Positions 21,182 through 35,487 of a stretch of DNA of 64,000 nucleotides are shown one piece after another (the stretch's first letter is position 1; every line of letters begins with the position of its first letter). This stretch comes from Mugil cephalus. Its lineage: Eukaryota; Chordata; Actinopteri; Mugiliformes; Mugilidae. Position numbers and translations under genes: made by a program. The stretch is from contig NC_061777.1 in NCBI RefSeq assembly GCF_022458985.1, forward strand, positions 18,937,668 to 19,001,667, given 5' to 3'. The notes beneath the pieces are model-generated. The model did not search any database, was not told where the DNA came from, and saw nothing but the letters and a program-made list of their open reading frames with translations.

Positions 21182-24100
21182 ATGGAAAGCGAAAAACAAA
21201 CTACTGAGAGAGAGACGCCACCTCAGCACTGGATAAGTTGCAAGTTGATTATTGACCCAGCATTGACAAAAGGACTGTACAAAGTGTGCCGATATGATGG
21301 GCAATTTTTTAACATACCAGTGAGCATTTTTCAAAAATAATCACGTATTCTCAGCCTTTCACACGCAGCGTTTAATTAAGCGCTTAACAACCATATGTTT
21401 TCCTTTGTAATGAGGTTGAGGACTTAGGTCTGTTACCTGTGGACACAGTCAGAGATCCTCGCATCTGCCGCCTGTGGAGCAAATCCAAACACACCGAGCT
21501 CCAGCTTCCTAAATACAAGGTAAAAGCTATAATGACACTGTAATGACAATAATAGTTGTCACGATAAAAAAAACAGTAATAACTATTGTTATTTATCCAC
21601 ACGTTCTCAGGTCGATGAATGGTATGTTGGCCCTGTTCCTCCAAAGGAAGTAACATTTTCCAGGCTGAATGACAATGTAAAGGAGACGTTCTTGACTAAT
21701 ATGTGCAACAAATATGGGAACGTCGAAGAGGTGGAAATATTTTACAACCCCAGGAACAAGAAGCATTTAGGGGTTGCGAAGGTCGTCTTTGACACCGTGA
21801 GGGCTGCGAAAGACGCTGTTAGGCACCTCCACCAGACGTCAGTTATGGGAAATATCATCCACGTGGAAATTGATCTTAAAGGTAATGAATGCGTGCTTAT
21901 TTCTTGAAGTTAAGTTTAGTTAAAGTTTAGTTAAATGTTGTTATGTTTGTGGATTGATTGTAACATGCAACTCCTCAGGTGAGAATAGGGACCGATATCT
22001 CCAGCTCCTCTTGAGTGGTGTGTGTACTCCGTGGACGTTGCCGTCGGGCAACAGTGAGCCAGCTGTCCAAAGCTTGATCGACAATTTGCTGGTGAGCGTT
22101 TATTCTGGTTTAAATATCAAAGCATTCATATATTTAAAATTCCTGATCTGGCTTTAAAAATATTATATCTTCTTCTTTTTATTTTCCATCTCTTACAGGT
22201 TAGTGCAGTCTCGCAGGGACAAGGCGTCTCCAGTCCTATCAGCATTGCTACACCGCTCTCTCTGGACACAGCCTACTCCAGTATTTGGCAGGATACGCCT
22301 TGCAGCTTTGGGCTTACGCCACAATCTCAGGGAACCCCCCGCACTCCCTGCTTGACTGCAACTCCACTCTCTCAGGACTCCTGCTACTCCAGCCTTCAAG
22401 CGACTCCGGTCCTCCAGGGGGAGCCCTCCACCTACAGTGTTCCCAAACCTTTAAGGCAAGAGCTCTGCCATCGTAAACCCGCGAGGCATCACAGGGGATC
22501 TTGCCAAGTCTCGAGCTTCATATTGAAGCATTGCCACTCACAGCCACCGCTCCCTCTCTTTACCCAAAAACAAACTAGCGGTAAGCAACTTGTGGAGTGG
22601 AGTCATAACGCACAATCTACTCACGATGACAAAGAACCTTCCTTTAACTCCTTTCAGGAGTCAGTAGATGCTAATAACCCCACTTCTACTCTGAACTCTT
22701 TCCGCCTCCTGAGCACTAATTTCACAGCTGACCGGCAAACGATAGCAACATCTCCACCTGATGACAACCGGCCAGGAGTCGAGAGTTTAGACTCTCGGAT
22801 TCAAAGTTTGCTGATAAACAGCCAGATTAATGACCCCTCATACTTTGATAGAAAGACACTGGAGGCTGACACAAACTCTCAGGATAGCCCAGCTTCCCCT
22901 TGCTCAGCTCTTAACGGCCCTTTCTCAGATAACGCTCTTGCTTGCACCCCGACTTCACGTGGATCCTCCTCAAATATCCGCCAGTGGCTCTTTAATGATG
23001 TGGTGGATGACGGACGAGGATCGCTCATCGAACATGAGGATGAAACTGCTCAAGCTGTTTCGTTTCTTACCAGAAGCTCTCAGTCTCCTAGTCCACATGA
23101 GTCCACACATCTCGAAAGGAGGGATCAAATAAACAATGACCAAGAAGCAGAAAGGTTCCACTGTCCAAAGGTAATGTGGTCTAGATTTCTACATATATCA
23201 AATAGTAGTTATCATGTGGTTAAAAATGTGTAAAAATGTTTGCATCCAGTTCATTTAGATTCATTTTTCTGTCCTATTTAGGAACTTCATGCAGCAAATG
23301 AGGAAAGTAAACAACCAAATACCAGAGAGTCTGGAAATCTGACACCAACAAAAGAAACAAACTTTCTCGAGCTCCCCCCCGATGCTCCCCCTGCTGTTGC
23401 GGTCGGACACTCTCATCCACCTTTCCCGTTCCCCATTCCTCCGTTTCCTCCATCTATTCCACCGGTCCCACCTCGCCTTCCGAATGGCACTATCCCCATC
23501 CCACCTCCAGGCTGGATGCCACCACCGGGCCATCGCACCGGAATCCCGATTCCTCCTCTGCGCCTTCCTCCACCTCCTTCAGTTCCTCCCCCACCAACTT
23601 TTCTGGGACCCCCTCCTCATTTGATCTTGCCACCTTCTGTTCCACCACCTGTGCACCTGTACCCTTTACCCATGCAGCCAGCAAGCACTTTGGATAAAGG
23701 GGACCCTCCGAGACACGGCAGTGCACCTCTATCGTTGCCTTTACCGCCCTGGCCTGCTCCACATTTTCCCAGGTTCAACCCCTTTGTGCCACCACCAGGC
23801 TACCCACCTGTGCAAGAAAACCCCCACAAGATCACAGCAGAAAAAGTTCTAGAAGTCCTGATGGATGAACTCAAGTCAGTCATCAAGAAGGACATAACAC
23901 GTAGGATGATTGAAGGGGTCGCTTTCAAAGCGTTTGAGGACTGGTGGGACTGTCAGGAGAAGAAAACCAAGGTACGTTTGTTCATCCTTCATTATCCCAC
24001 AAAACTGTTAATAAATTACGTAAACAAATGGTGTTTTCTTAATTTAAGGTGGAAGTTTCTCCCGTGAAAAGTGGAGCAGTAAATGCATTAAATCCAATCA

Positions 24101-27100
24101 GTCACATCAACTTGCAGGGAAAGAAACCTCCACTGCCGTCCTTCAAGGTATCTATTGTGCTGAATTGTACCTGAAACCTGCATTTCTCTTCTTAGTAAAT
24201 GTAATTAATAAGCAATAATTACTGTCATGCAGGTAAAAAGAAAAAGACCAGAGATAGAAGATGAGTCATGTTCTGCTCATGAACATTCAGGTCAGTGCTT
24301 TTAACCATGATTTCTAATATATAACTGTGTCCTGGCCTGTTTGATCAACTGTGTTAGTCTCTTTCTGTGCGGCTGTAGATGTTAAACAGAAGAGGGTAGA
24401 TACTATGAGACCTGACGGAGACGGAGCCAAACGCAGACATGCAAGACCTCTAGAGCTGGACAGTGAAGATGAAGATGACGGGAAAGAGGAAGATAATACA
24501 ATTCAAGCTGAAGATACAATTCCAGGCAAAGTGGAGGTTCCTATTGAGGATGAATCTAAAATCCTGGTAAATGAAAATACTGCTTATACAGTGAAATAAA
24601 AAATTTAAAAAAAGCCTTCAGGTCAGAATTTCTGCGTCGTGTCACTACTTTGGTTTTCATTGTTTATTATTAAAATGATAACCTGTCGTGTTTAAATTTC
24701 GTGAGCCTGTGTGATATAACTGATGCTCGAATTAGTCTGACAGAGACGACTACGACAGTGGTGATGACAGTGACCGTCCAGGGGAAGAAGACGATTCCGA
24801 GAAAAAACAGCAAGAGGATGAAGATTCTGTCGTCTTTAAGACTGCTGATGGCATGCAGTGCTTAGACAGCGGTATGTTAGAAGGTTTTATGATATATTGT
24901 GATCAATTACATACCAATTAATAATTTTAATTTTTTTTAATTGTAGAGTCGTTTTCAGAGAGCAGCTCCTCGGAGGAAAGCGAATACTCATCGGACTTGG
25001 AATCGTCCGATTCATTCTCTTCAGAGAGCTTTGAGGACTCGTCCTCTGACCTCGGCTCTGAGGATGAAGAGATGCAGGATGGTGAGGACAGCAGGAGTGA
25101 AGAGTGTGTGGTGATATCATCAGATGAGGACTCAATGGAGCTTGAAGCTCCGCTTACTCCCTCATCTGCCCCGCTGACGCCCGGCGCCCAGCTGGATCAA
25201 GACCTGCAGGACTGGTCAGATCTGTTTCAGAGGGAAGAAAGAGAGGAAAACCACTACGTATCCCGTCAACAAGATAGCATGATGGAGCTTGGCACCAGTA
25301 AACCAGAGTACCTGCAGCCTCCATCACCTATCGGACTTCCAGGTTATATGTCCCCCATTTTGTAGTTTGAATTAGTTTTCACCACTTTGTTTGAAAGCCT
25401 AACTTTTTCAGAGTGCAGTATTTAAATCTTTGCGAATTACTGCTGTAATATTTCCAAGGGGCTTAACATTAAACAAAGCATTTCTTGTTCTTGTGTGCTG
25501 CAGTGGAGGCTGACCTTGACGTGGAGATGGAGAGCTGTGAATGGACAGTGGAGCCTCTCGAGAACATAGAAAATTTGCGGCCTCTCACTCCTACTGGCTT
25601 CTTGGTGGACAGCGACCCAGACATCGTGATAAAAAGCAAAGCAACATCTCCAGCGGTGGAGGAGGTCGAACGACCACAAACTCCAGGCAAAGGAATAGTG
25701 GTTGATCTAGAGAGCGAGGACTCGGGTGAAGCTGATGAGGTCCTCTCTCTCTCCCCATCAAGCAGTGAACTTATTCTATCTCCCCCTGATCTCCTGGTGG
25801 CCTCGTACCCATCGTACCAGGAGATGCCTAAAACTCCTGGTAGAGAGGAAAGAGCTGCTCCTTACAGTTCTGTGAGAGCTCCAGCAACGCCCGGCAGAGG
25901 GACGGTGTCAGAAAGTAGCGTAGTATTCCCACCTCTTACCAGCCCACCCCCTGTTTTACCTGCCCCCATCAATCCATATATCACAGCCCCAAAGACTCCT
26001 GGGAGAGATATTATCCTACCACGGAGAGCCATAGTTTACAAGAGGAAAACACAAATGATAGCAAAGCAACTTCCTCTCAGAGTGTCGCCTTCACACAGCC
26101 TTTCTGATTCTTCATCTGACACTGCCGATGAGGACGGAACGTGGATCTGCTCAGGCGTGAGAGCGAGGCCTCTGCAGGGCCTGGAGAATATGCCTGGTCT
26201 TTTGGATGAGGAGAAATCCTCACAGAGACACAAACGGTGGAGGAGGCTGAAGAGGAGAAGGAGAGACCGTCATCTGCACAGATCATTCAAAAGAGTCGCC
26301 GGGTCGCTGTCATCCAACGGACGTCCTCACAGATGGCGTTCGCTCTGTGAGGAGAGGAGGATCCTCCACAGGGTTTGGAGGGACGGCCTGGATGAGGAAG
26401 ACGCGAGGCTCCTGCAGATCACTTATGAAAGGCTGCAAGAGCAGGACAATGGCATCGGGTGGCTCAGTGACACCGTCTGGATAGATCACCCTCATATCCT
26501 TTATATTCAAATGAAAATACAGCAAAGTGAGAGAAAATGCAGTTTTGCATTTGCGTTTGCGTTTTTTATTTTGTTTCCGTTGGTTTCCAGAGTGGTTAAA
26601 TCTGACATTTTATGTAATATGATATATTAAGATATGATGTTTATATTTTATTATGGAATATTAGTTTTTAAGGAAATTATGTCACATTTAAGTGACAGAA
26701 AATGAAAATCCTGCAAATAGTCAGGCGTGCTTAAATAATCTATAATGTTGTTTCAGAGTCCTTGAAATTTGTATTATATGAAGCATTATTTTTACACATG
26801 AACCTTGTAGTTTTTCATGTTTTACGCTTCACATCCTTAACTGCTGCTTACTGACGAAGGTCCTTGTTCAAAAGAGTGAGGAACACAAATCCTGGCAGCC
26901 AATCCACAGGACCGGCTCTGCTCGCAGTGAAGGTTTCTACAAAATCAGCAAGAAGGATAAAATGAAATACCTCAACAACGTAAAGGCTTCAGAGTCTCCA
27001 TCAACAAGTGCTCAGGTAGTGGAAAGTGGAAATTGTTATTTTGTGTTTATCTTGTTATGTCCGGTTTATTCCATTCTGCGTTGATGTATTTTTGTTGCAG

Positions 27101-28273
27101 GGAATGTGCATCCCAGTGCAGCATCAAACCTCACTGCGATCTGGATCTGAGTTCAGGTCTGAACAGCGCCGCCTGCTGTCCTCTTTCAGCTGTGACAGTG
27201 ACCTGGTCAAGTTCAACCAGTTAAAGGTCAGTAGGCAAGATATCACTTAAGCCGGAAAAACCTTGCAATCAACTAAAGAAATATATAAAAAGTTCACTTA
27301 AATGTAAATGATGTGTTATCAGCTTATGTCACAAATTCACTTCATCTATGTAGAACAAAAAACAGCAAAACGCAGAAAGTCCTGCTGTTAAATTATTATA
27401 TATTGAATCATTTCTAGTTTTTCTGGGTTAAATCTGTGTGAAAACTGTGAGTGATAGCATCTGGTCCCTTTGGTATGTCAGTGTTTGTTGCAGCTTGTAG
27501 TTTGCCTTCATAGGGCAAAATTTCTTACTTTGCCATAAACGCTTCATGTTTTCAGTTCCGAAAAAAGAGGATTTGTTTCAGCCGAAGTCACATACATGAG
27601 TGGGGCCTTTTCGCCATGGAGCCTATAGCAGCGGATGAGATGGTGATCGAGTATGTGGGTGAAATCATCAGACAGGTAAAGCAAACACTAAACGCCACAA
27701 ATGTTTTTTTCTTAAATTCTCATTTCCCCTGATTGTTTTTCCAAATTGCGTTAGTGGTCCATTGGGGCCCTTTGCTTGTTCTGGGTAGTTTCCAGAAGTG
27801 GGAGCAGAGCGATAAACAACACCCTACATGAACATGTGTTTTCTTTCTCCCCAGATTATCGCCGACATGAGGGAACAGAGATATGAGGAGGAGGGCATTG
27901 GAAGCAGCTATTTGTTCCGCGTTGATCAGGACACTATCATTGATGCCACTAAATGTGGGAACTTAGCCAGGTTTATCAACCACAGCTGCAATGTGCGTAA
28001 GACGAAAGAGCTTCTGGATCAGATCAAGCTTTATTTGGTAATTTATCGCTCAACACATCTATATTCTTAATACAAAGTTCATGTTTTTTTGTCTTACAGC
28101 CTAACTGCTATGCGAAGATCATCACCGTGGAGTCTCAGAAGAAGATCGTTATATACTCCCGGCAGCCAATAAGCATCAATGAAGAGATTACATACGACTA
28201 CAAGTTTCCCATTGAGGAAACAAAGATCCCTTGCTTGTGTGGGGCAGATAGCTGCCGAGGCTCCTTGAACTAA
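21182..28273 (+). CDS. setd1b: Histone H3K4 methyltransferase Setd1b (COMPASS catalytic subunit)
   Basis: Seventeen coding exons join in phase to 1625 aa: 21182-21319, 21415-21519, 21611-21881, 21979-22091, 22199-23170, 23282-23971, 24049-24147, 24233-24290, 24379-24566, 24736-24871, 24947-25342, 25504-26493, 26852-27015, 27101-27225 plus 27226, 27556-27675, 27855-27992, 28100-28273. Domains: RRM (about 86-172); conserved LDSRI segment; proline-rich part of exon 6; acidic serine-rich stretch (about 817-1000); N-SET (about 1345-1440) with the WDR5-binding WIN motif GSARSEGFY (Arg1410); SET (about 1486-1605) with NHSCNP at 1564 and Y1600/Y1602; post-SET cysteines 1613, 1615, 1620; end RGSLN. 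It methylates H3K4 in the nucleus with WDR5, RBBP5, ASH2L and CXXC1. It is shorter than human SETD1B (over 1900 aa) through loss of low-complexity sequence. Synteny with orai1 and hpd favours setd1b over setd1a. Exon 12 holds four TPG[RK] repeats. Confidence 0.95.
26494..26851 (+). other. U12-type (AT-AC) intron of setd1b
   Basis: No GT donor gives an open, homologous join between exons 12 and 13. The sequence instead shows ATATCCTTTA at the 5' end (26494), a branch-site match TCCTTAAC (26834-26841) and a terminal AC (26850-26851), with about 11 bases from the branch adenosine to the end. These are the textbook marks of an AT-AC intron removed by the minor spliceosome. Joining across it keeps phase 1 and gives [19 protein letters not shown], running straight into the conserved WIN motif. 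Confidence 0.9.
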
Positions 28274-28764
28274 GGAAAGGCCTTGTTGTGTACTGCACAA
28301 ACCAAACACACTGGAGACACTGGAGATTTGATATTTTTAATATAATTCCCAACAGTTCAGGAGATCATAAATCAGTGGTGGTGATGTTCAATGGAAATCA
28401 CATCATTAAATGTCCTACACTGTCCTGTAATCAGGAAAAACATCACATCACACTTACTGACGCACCACAGTTCGACCAGTTCGCACATTCATCGTGTTTC
28501 TGCAGGAGGGAAGAAATGGTCATTCCCAACTTCGCTAAAGGTCTCAGTAAAATATCTGTTGGCTTCATTGTCCATGTGGTAACTAATGTATATAGTTAAA
28601 TGTTTTCATTTAAGAGAGCTTCAATTATACGTTGCTTGAGTCAAGCTTATATCAGCAATAATGTTTTGTTCATTCTTGTTAATGTTTTATAAAAAGAACT
28701 GCATTAATGATATTGTGATGTACTCTTGATAACTGATGCAATATCATAAGATACAGTACACAGA

Positions 28765-28770
28765 AATAAA
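28765..28770 (+). promoter_or_regulatory. Poly(A) signal of setd1b
   Basis: AATAAA about 490 bases after the setd1b stop, followed within 40 bases by a GT-rich run (TTTGTATATTGTTATTGTG), the usual arrangement of a cleavage site. It lies 100 bases before the hpd stop codon on the opposite strand, so the two genes converge closely. Confidence 0.65.
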
Positions 28771-28870
28771 GCGTAACGTCTATACAATGCTTTGTATATT
28801 GTTATTGTGCGTCTCAGAATATACGGTGGTTGTTTTGTTTTAAAGCTTTAAAATGAATATAACACTTAGG

Positions 28871-32355
<3,485 letters not shown>

Positions 32356-32399
32356 CTTGCTCCTGGTGACACGGCCTGACTATCAGAACCAAATCTACA

Positions 32400-32470
32400 G
32401 TGGACGTCTGAATTTAAAAAGCTGAGCAGGAAGTTTCTATATCCACTCCCACCAATGACGAGGAGGCATT
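32400..32470 (-). promoter_or_regulatory. Candidate hpd core promoter
   Basis: On the minus strand a CATTGGT (inverted CCAAT) box near 32452 is followed by GGATATAGAAA near 32440, about 80 bases before the hpd ATG. Spacing fits a start site near 32410. Short motifs only. Confidence 0.35.
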
Positions 32471-34435
32471 GGAGGAGGAGAGAGGCGACTGATGCTTGGT
32501 GCACTTTTTCTGTTATGCAACGATTACATGTCAACACATCAAATAAATGCCAATAAAATAAAATAAAACAAAAATCCATGTGAGGTGGTATAGATAATGA
32601 GCACTGATGATTGGTGAATGCAAACTGTAGTCTGAAAGTGTTGAAGATGAGGGGGATGTATTTGTACACATTGGTTTAGAATTACAACTGCATTTTTGTA
32701 GTAGAAGAAAAATCCCATATGTTAGTGTTTAGTGGCAAGAGGAGGCTCACTCATGCGGGACTCTCATTGGTTCACTTGGCCAACGCTGAGTAAACCCTCA
32801 TGTGCCTCAAAATGCCTCCATCCCATCAGTCCACCTTCATGTACAGTATTCCAGTTTTTTTGTTTTTTGTAAAGTCATTCTATAATCATCGCAAATGTGA
32901 TCGATCTTTATTTTGTTGCAGTTTTACAAGAGGTGCACGTGGCCAAAAACATTTAACAGTTTAACTGTCCTCAGTTGCACTAATAGACTTTATGAGAAAG
33001 GGAGCAAACATTTAAGATAGTAAACAAAGGGGTGTGGAAACCATTACATGCTACGTCATTTTCTCCACAAATGTTGTGTCACCGTATTGCAGTATTCACC
33101 CTTCTCTTTAAATCTGGCTTTACCACATTTGTCCTCCAGAGACAACATACGAACCTCTCCAACAGGCTTTTTGTGCATCCAGGCACAGAAAAATGAGTAA
33201 AATCATGAATATACTGTATGTTCCATGTTTAAGTAATAAGGGCCTCAGTGTGAAGGGCAGACTGAATGAATTAAACAGCTCATGAAAGCATCACCGGAAC
33301 CACAAACAACCACAGAATATTTTCATTCAGTTTCAACTCGAGGCAATAAAATGTTGTTTGCGTTTCAAGAATCCTGCAACAAATCAGAAGTATTCGATTG
33401 CACAATGGACAATTTGTCATCCGTGAAGGAATTAGAAAGTCAGCGCAGGTATAACAGCACCGCACAGCAAGCAAATTGAAAAAACATGTCCCACGACAAC
33501 ACATGGCCACACAAATACACAGCCAATTTTCAATTGTACAAGTTCATGTTGTGGCTTTGCAGGCTTTACACTATCATGGAAGAGATAATCCATTAGTGCT
33601 GTTTAGTTCTAGTTTTAGCTCCAAATAAATGTATTAAAATATTAACATTTATAACAATACAATCTTAACAATAGTGCTGACTGGTCTTTTTCTTCCACCT
33701 CTGTCAGCCTTAATTATCACCAACAAATCATAATAATCAAGTTCAGTTTTAGTTTGATTTATTTATTTATTTTTCTTTTGTGTACACATGCATGTATATC
33801 ATATGTATGAGGAGTCTTTAAAATAAATAAATAAATAAAAAGAAAAAGAAAAAAAAAGAAGCAGGTTTGTTAGTTGTGCGTTACAGCTCTACATTCCTGT
33901 AACAGCTCGCTAATCACTACTGAGAATTTCAAGCCCACCCCTCAGCGCTCCCAGTGGGACTGTCCTTGGAGAGCTTTGTTTTTCATGCTGTTACCAGGAG
34001 CCTTGCCGTTGTCATGGATGGATGACAATGGACGCAGCTACAGGCATTAAGGCAGAAGAACACAATGTGCTGCATTAAATAATTACAGACTCTCAGCGAC
34101 AGCTCATTTAATAGTAATTAATTTAATAGTGAGATAGAAAGAGTGGCATTAATTGCTTCACTAATGCATCTGCTTCACTGGAGCAGGAGCAGTTCTTCAG
34201 TCAACATGCAGCTCAAAGTTTTTAATTGCTTTAATTTGCATTGTTGTTTCACTGCTGGGTTTTTACATCAGGCTGCACCACATTAGACCGCGTACAGACG
34301 TAAAGCCCCTGGTAGTCAGCCTCTCTAAGGACAAACACCTCAGCCACTTAAGCCCTTTCCACGCCAGCACTCCTCACGTCGCTGTAGTAGCTCAGTTTCG
34401 AGAGAGCAAAACAGAAGTTAGGACGCAAAATAAAG
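32471..34435. other. Intergenic region upstream of hpd
   Basis: Apart from the hpd relic at 33054-33170, no coding exon seen. A (TTTA)n/(AAAT)n simple-sequence pair flanks 33757-33850. The remainder is unclassified. Confidence 0.5.
33054..33170 (-). pseudogene. Decayed partial duplicate of hpd exons 7 and 8
   Basis: On the minus strand this reads like hpd exon 7 (KA..RG...V then LEDK.GK, with about four codons deleted) followed by the start of exon 8 (YGDTT-FVEK, one His-Thr pair lost). Both acceptor AG dinucleotides have become AA, and the intron between the exons has shrunk to a stub that still resembles the real donor side (GAGAAGGGTGAA). Stub and flanking intron similarity suggest a segmental duplication of genomic DNA rather than a retrocopy. 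I could not find further exons of the copy in 32.4-34.4 kb. It cannot code. Confidence 0.75.
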
Positions 34436-35308
34436 ATGAGTGAATCTTTCCCCGAAGCGCGTCCAGAAATACTGGTGAATGGAGAAAAACGACCCGAGCA
34501 GCAACAGGACAACGCGGAGGCAGGAGAAGAGCAGATCACCACCAGGAGTCTGGATGCTGAATGTTCAGAAGAAGAGAAGGAGGCACAGGCAAAGATGCAG
34601 TCTGTGTTCCAACAGGTACGTAACCAGATCAGATCGCAAAGAGCCCCGAAGAGCAGCATACTGGAGCTGGTGCGCAAAATCAAAGACAGAGAAACAGAGG
34701 ATGCACAGGTGAAGAGTGACCCAGAGGGCAAAGAGGTTAAAGCTGAAGAGGAAGAACTAGTAGAAATGCTGACAGAAAAGTGCAAGGGTGAGATGGATCT
34801 CAATGGGGAGGAGTTGTGTGCAATTTTTGAGGAAAAGCTTGAGGCATGCAAAAAGGCCCTGAAGGATGAATTTGAAGTTCAGGTTTCTCTGGTGCGTAAA
34901 GAAATGCAGGCTTACACGGACAAGGCGGTGAAAGACTCGGAGTGTAGAATGCAGAGCTGGCACTCCACCAATCCACAACAAACTCACCCCAAAGAACAAC
35001 AACAGGCCACCGCTCCAGACACGAAACAGAGGCCGACTGCCACTTCTTCTCTGGCGAACAGAAGAGGAAGGGTCCTGAGTCGGACCATGACCACCATCAT
35101 CCCCAAGACCTGCGCCCCTGTCATCATTGGCCCACGTGCCAAATCAGAAACAGTGTGTTCCTGTAAGGACAGATTTCTACCGAGGGATCCTGTGCTCTCC
35201 TTGACAGGAAACAAGCCCGGCCACGGCCGCAATCCTCTGCCCCCGGCCCGGCCCCCGTTGCACCAGCGTAAAAAGCCGATTCAGACAAAACCTAAATCAA
35301 GGATCTGA
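34436..35308 (+). CDS. Uncharacterised intronless coiled-coil protein
   Basis: A continuous 290-aa frame from ATG at 34436 (AAAGATGAG context) to TGA. I do not recognise the family. Three zones are visible: an acidic Glu/Gln-rich N-terminus (1-55); a charged helical region (about 56-165) with heptad-like spacing, e.g. KMQSVFQQVRNQIRSQ, ILELVRKIKDRE and ELCAIFEEKLEACKKALKDE, likely a coiled coil; and a basic, Pro/Arg/Lys-rich tail (190-290) that includes CSCKDRFLPRDP and ends PKSRI. There is no signal peptide, membrane segment or zinc-finger pattern. Two AATAAA sites (35439, 35482) follow within 180 bases. Length, strong coding-like composition and the poly(A) signals support a real gene; lack of introns would also fit a long exon of a larger gene or a retrogene. 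A GTACGT after AACAG (34616) could be an alternative donor. Confidence 0.65.
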   Translation: MSESFPEARPEILVNGEKRPEQQQDNAEAGEEQITTRSLDAECSEEEKEAQAKMQSVFQQVRNQIRSQRAPKSSILELVRKIKDRETEDAQVKSDPEGKEVKAEEEELVEMLTEKCKGEMDLNGEELCAIFEEKLEACKKALKDEFEVQVSLVRKEMQAYTDKAVKDSECRMQSWHSTNPQQTHPKEQQQATAPDTKQRPTATSSLANRRGRVLSRTMTTIIPKTCAPVIIGPRAKSETVCSCKDRFLPRDPVLSLTGNKPGHGRNPLPPARPPLHQRKKPIQTKPKSRI

Positions 35309-35438
35309 CTCAGCTTTGGGAGGATGAAGAAACCTTGAACACTTATGCAGCTGACCTGATGACAAACCAGAACTATGAAATTTTGTCACAAAAACATTTA
35401 TAAAGATTTTACTGCTTGTTGGGCTCTGTGTCTGTAAT

Positions 35439-35487
35439 AATAAAAACTGTTTTGGGAAATTGTAGTTATAATTCTTTAAGTAATAAA
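35439..35487 (+). promoter_or_regulatory. Candidate poly(A) signals of the 290-aa gene
   Basis: Two AATAAA hexamers (35439-35444 and 35482-35487), 131 and 174 bases after the stop codon of the uncharacterised gene. Confidence 0.45.

Noticed and set aside
26494-26640. setd1b exon 12 read on to the stop at 26628, or spliced at AAA|GTGAGA near 26527
   Set aside because: The read-through adds unrelated hydrophobic residues, and the GTGAGA donor leaves a phase that cannot join the WIN-motif exon in frame; the AT-AC intron closes perfectly.
33757-33850. Long hairpin from ATTT repeats facing AAAT repeats
   Set aside because: The flanking C/G-containing parts are complementary in the same, not reversed, order, so it is two simple repeats and not a true inverted repeat.
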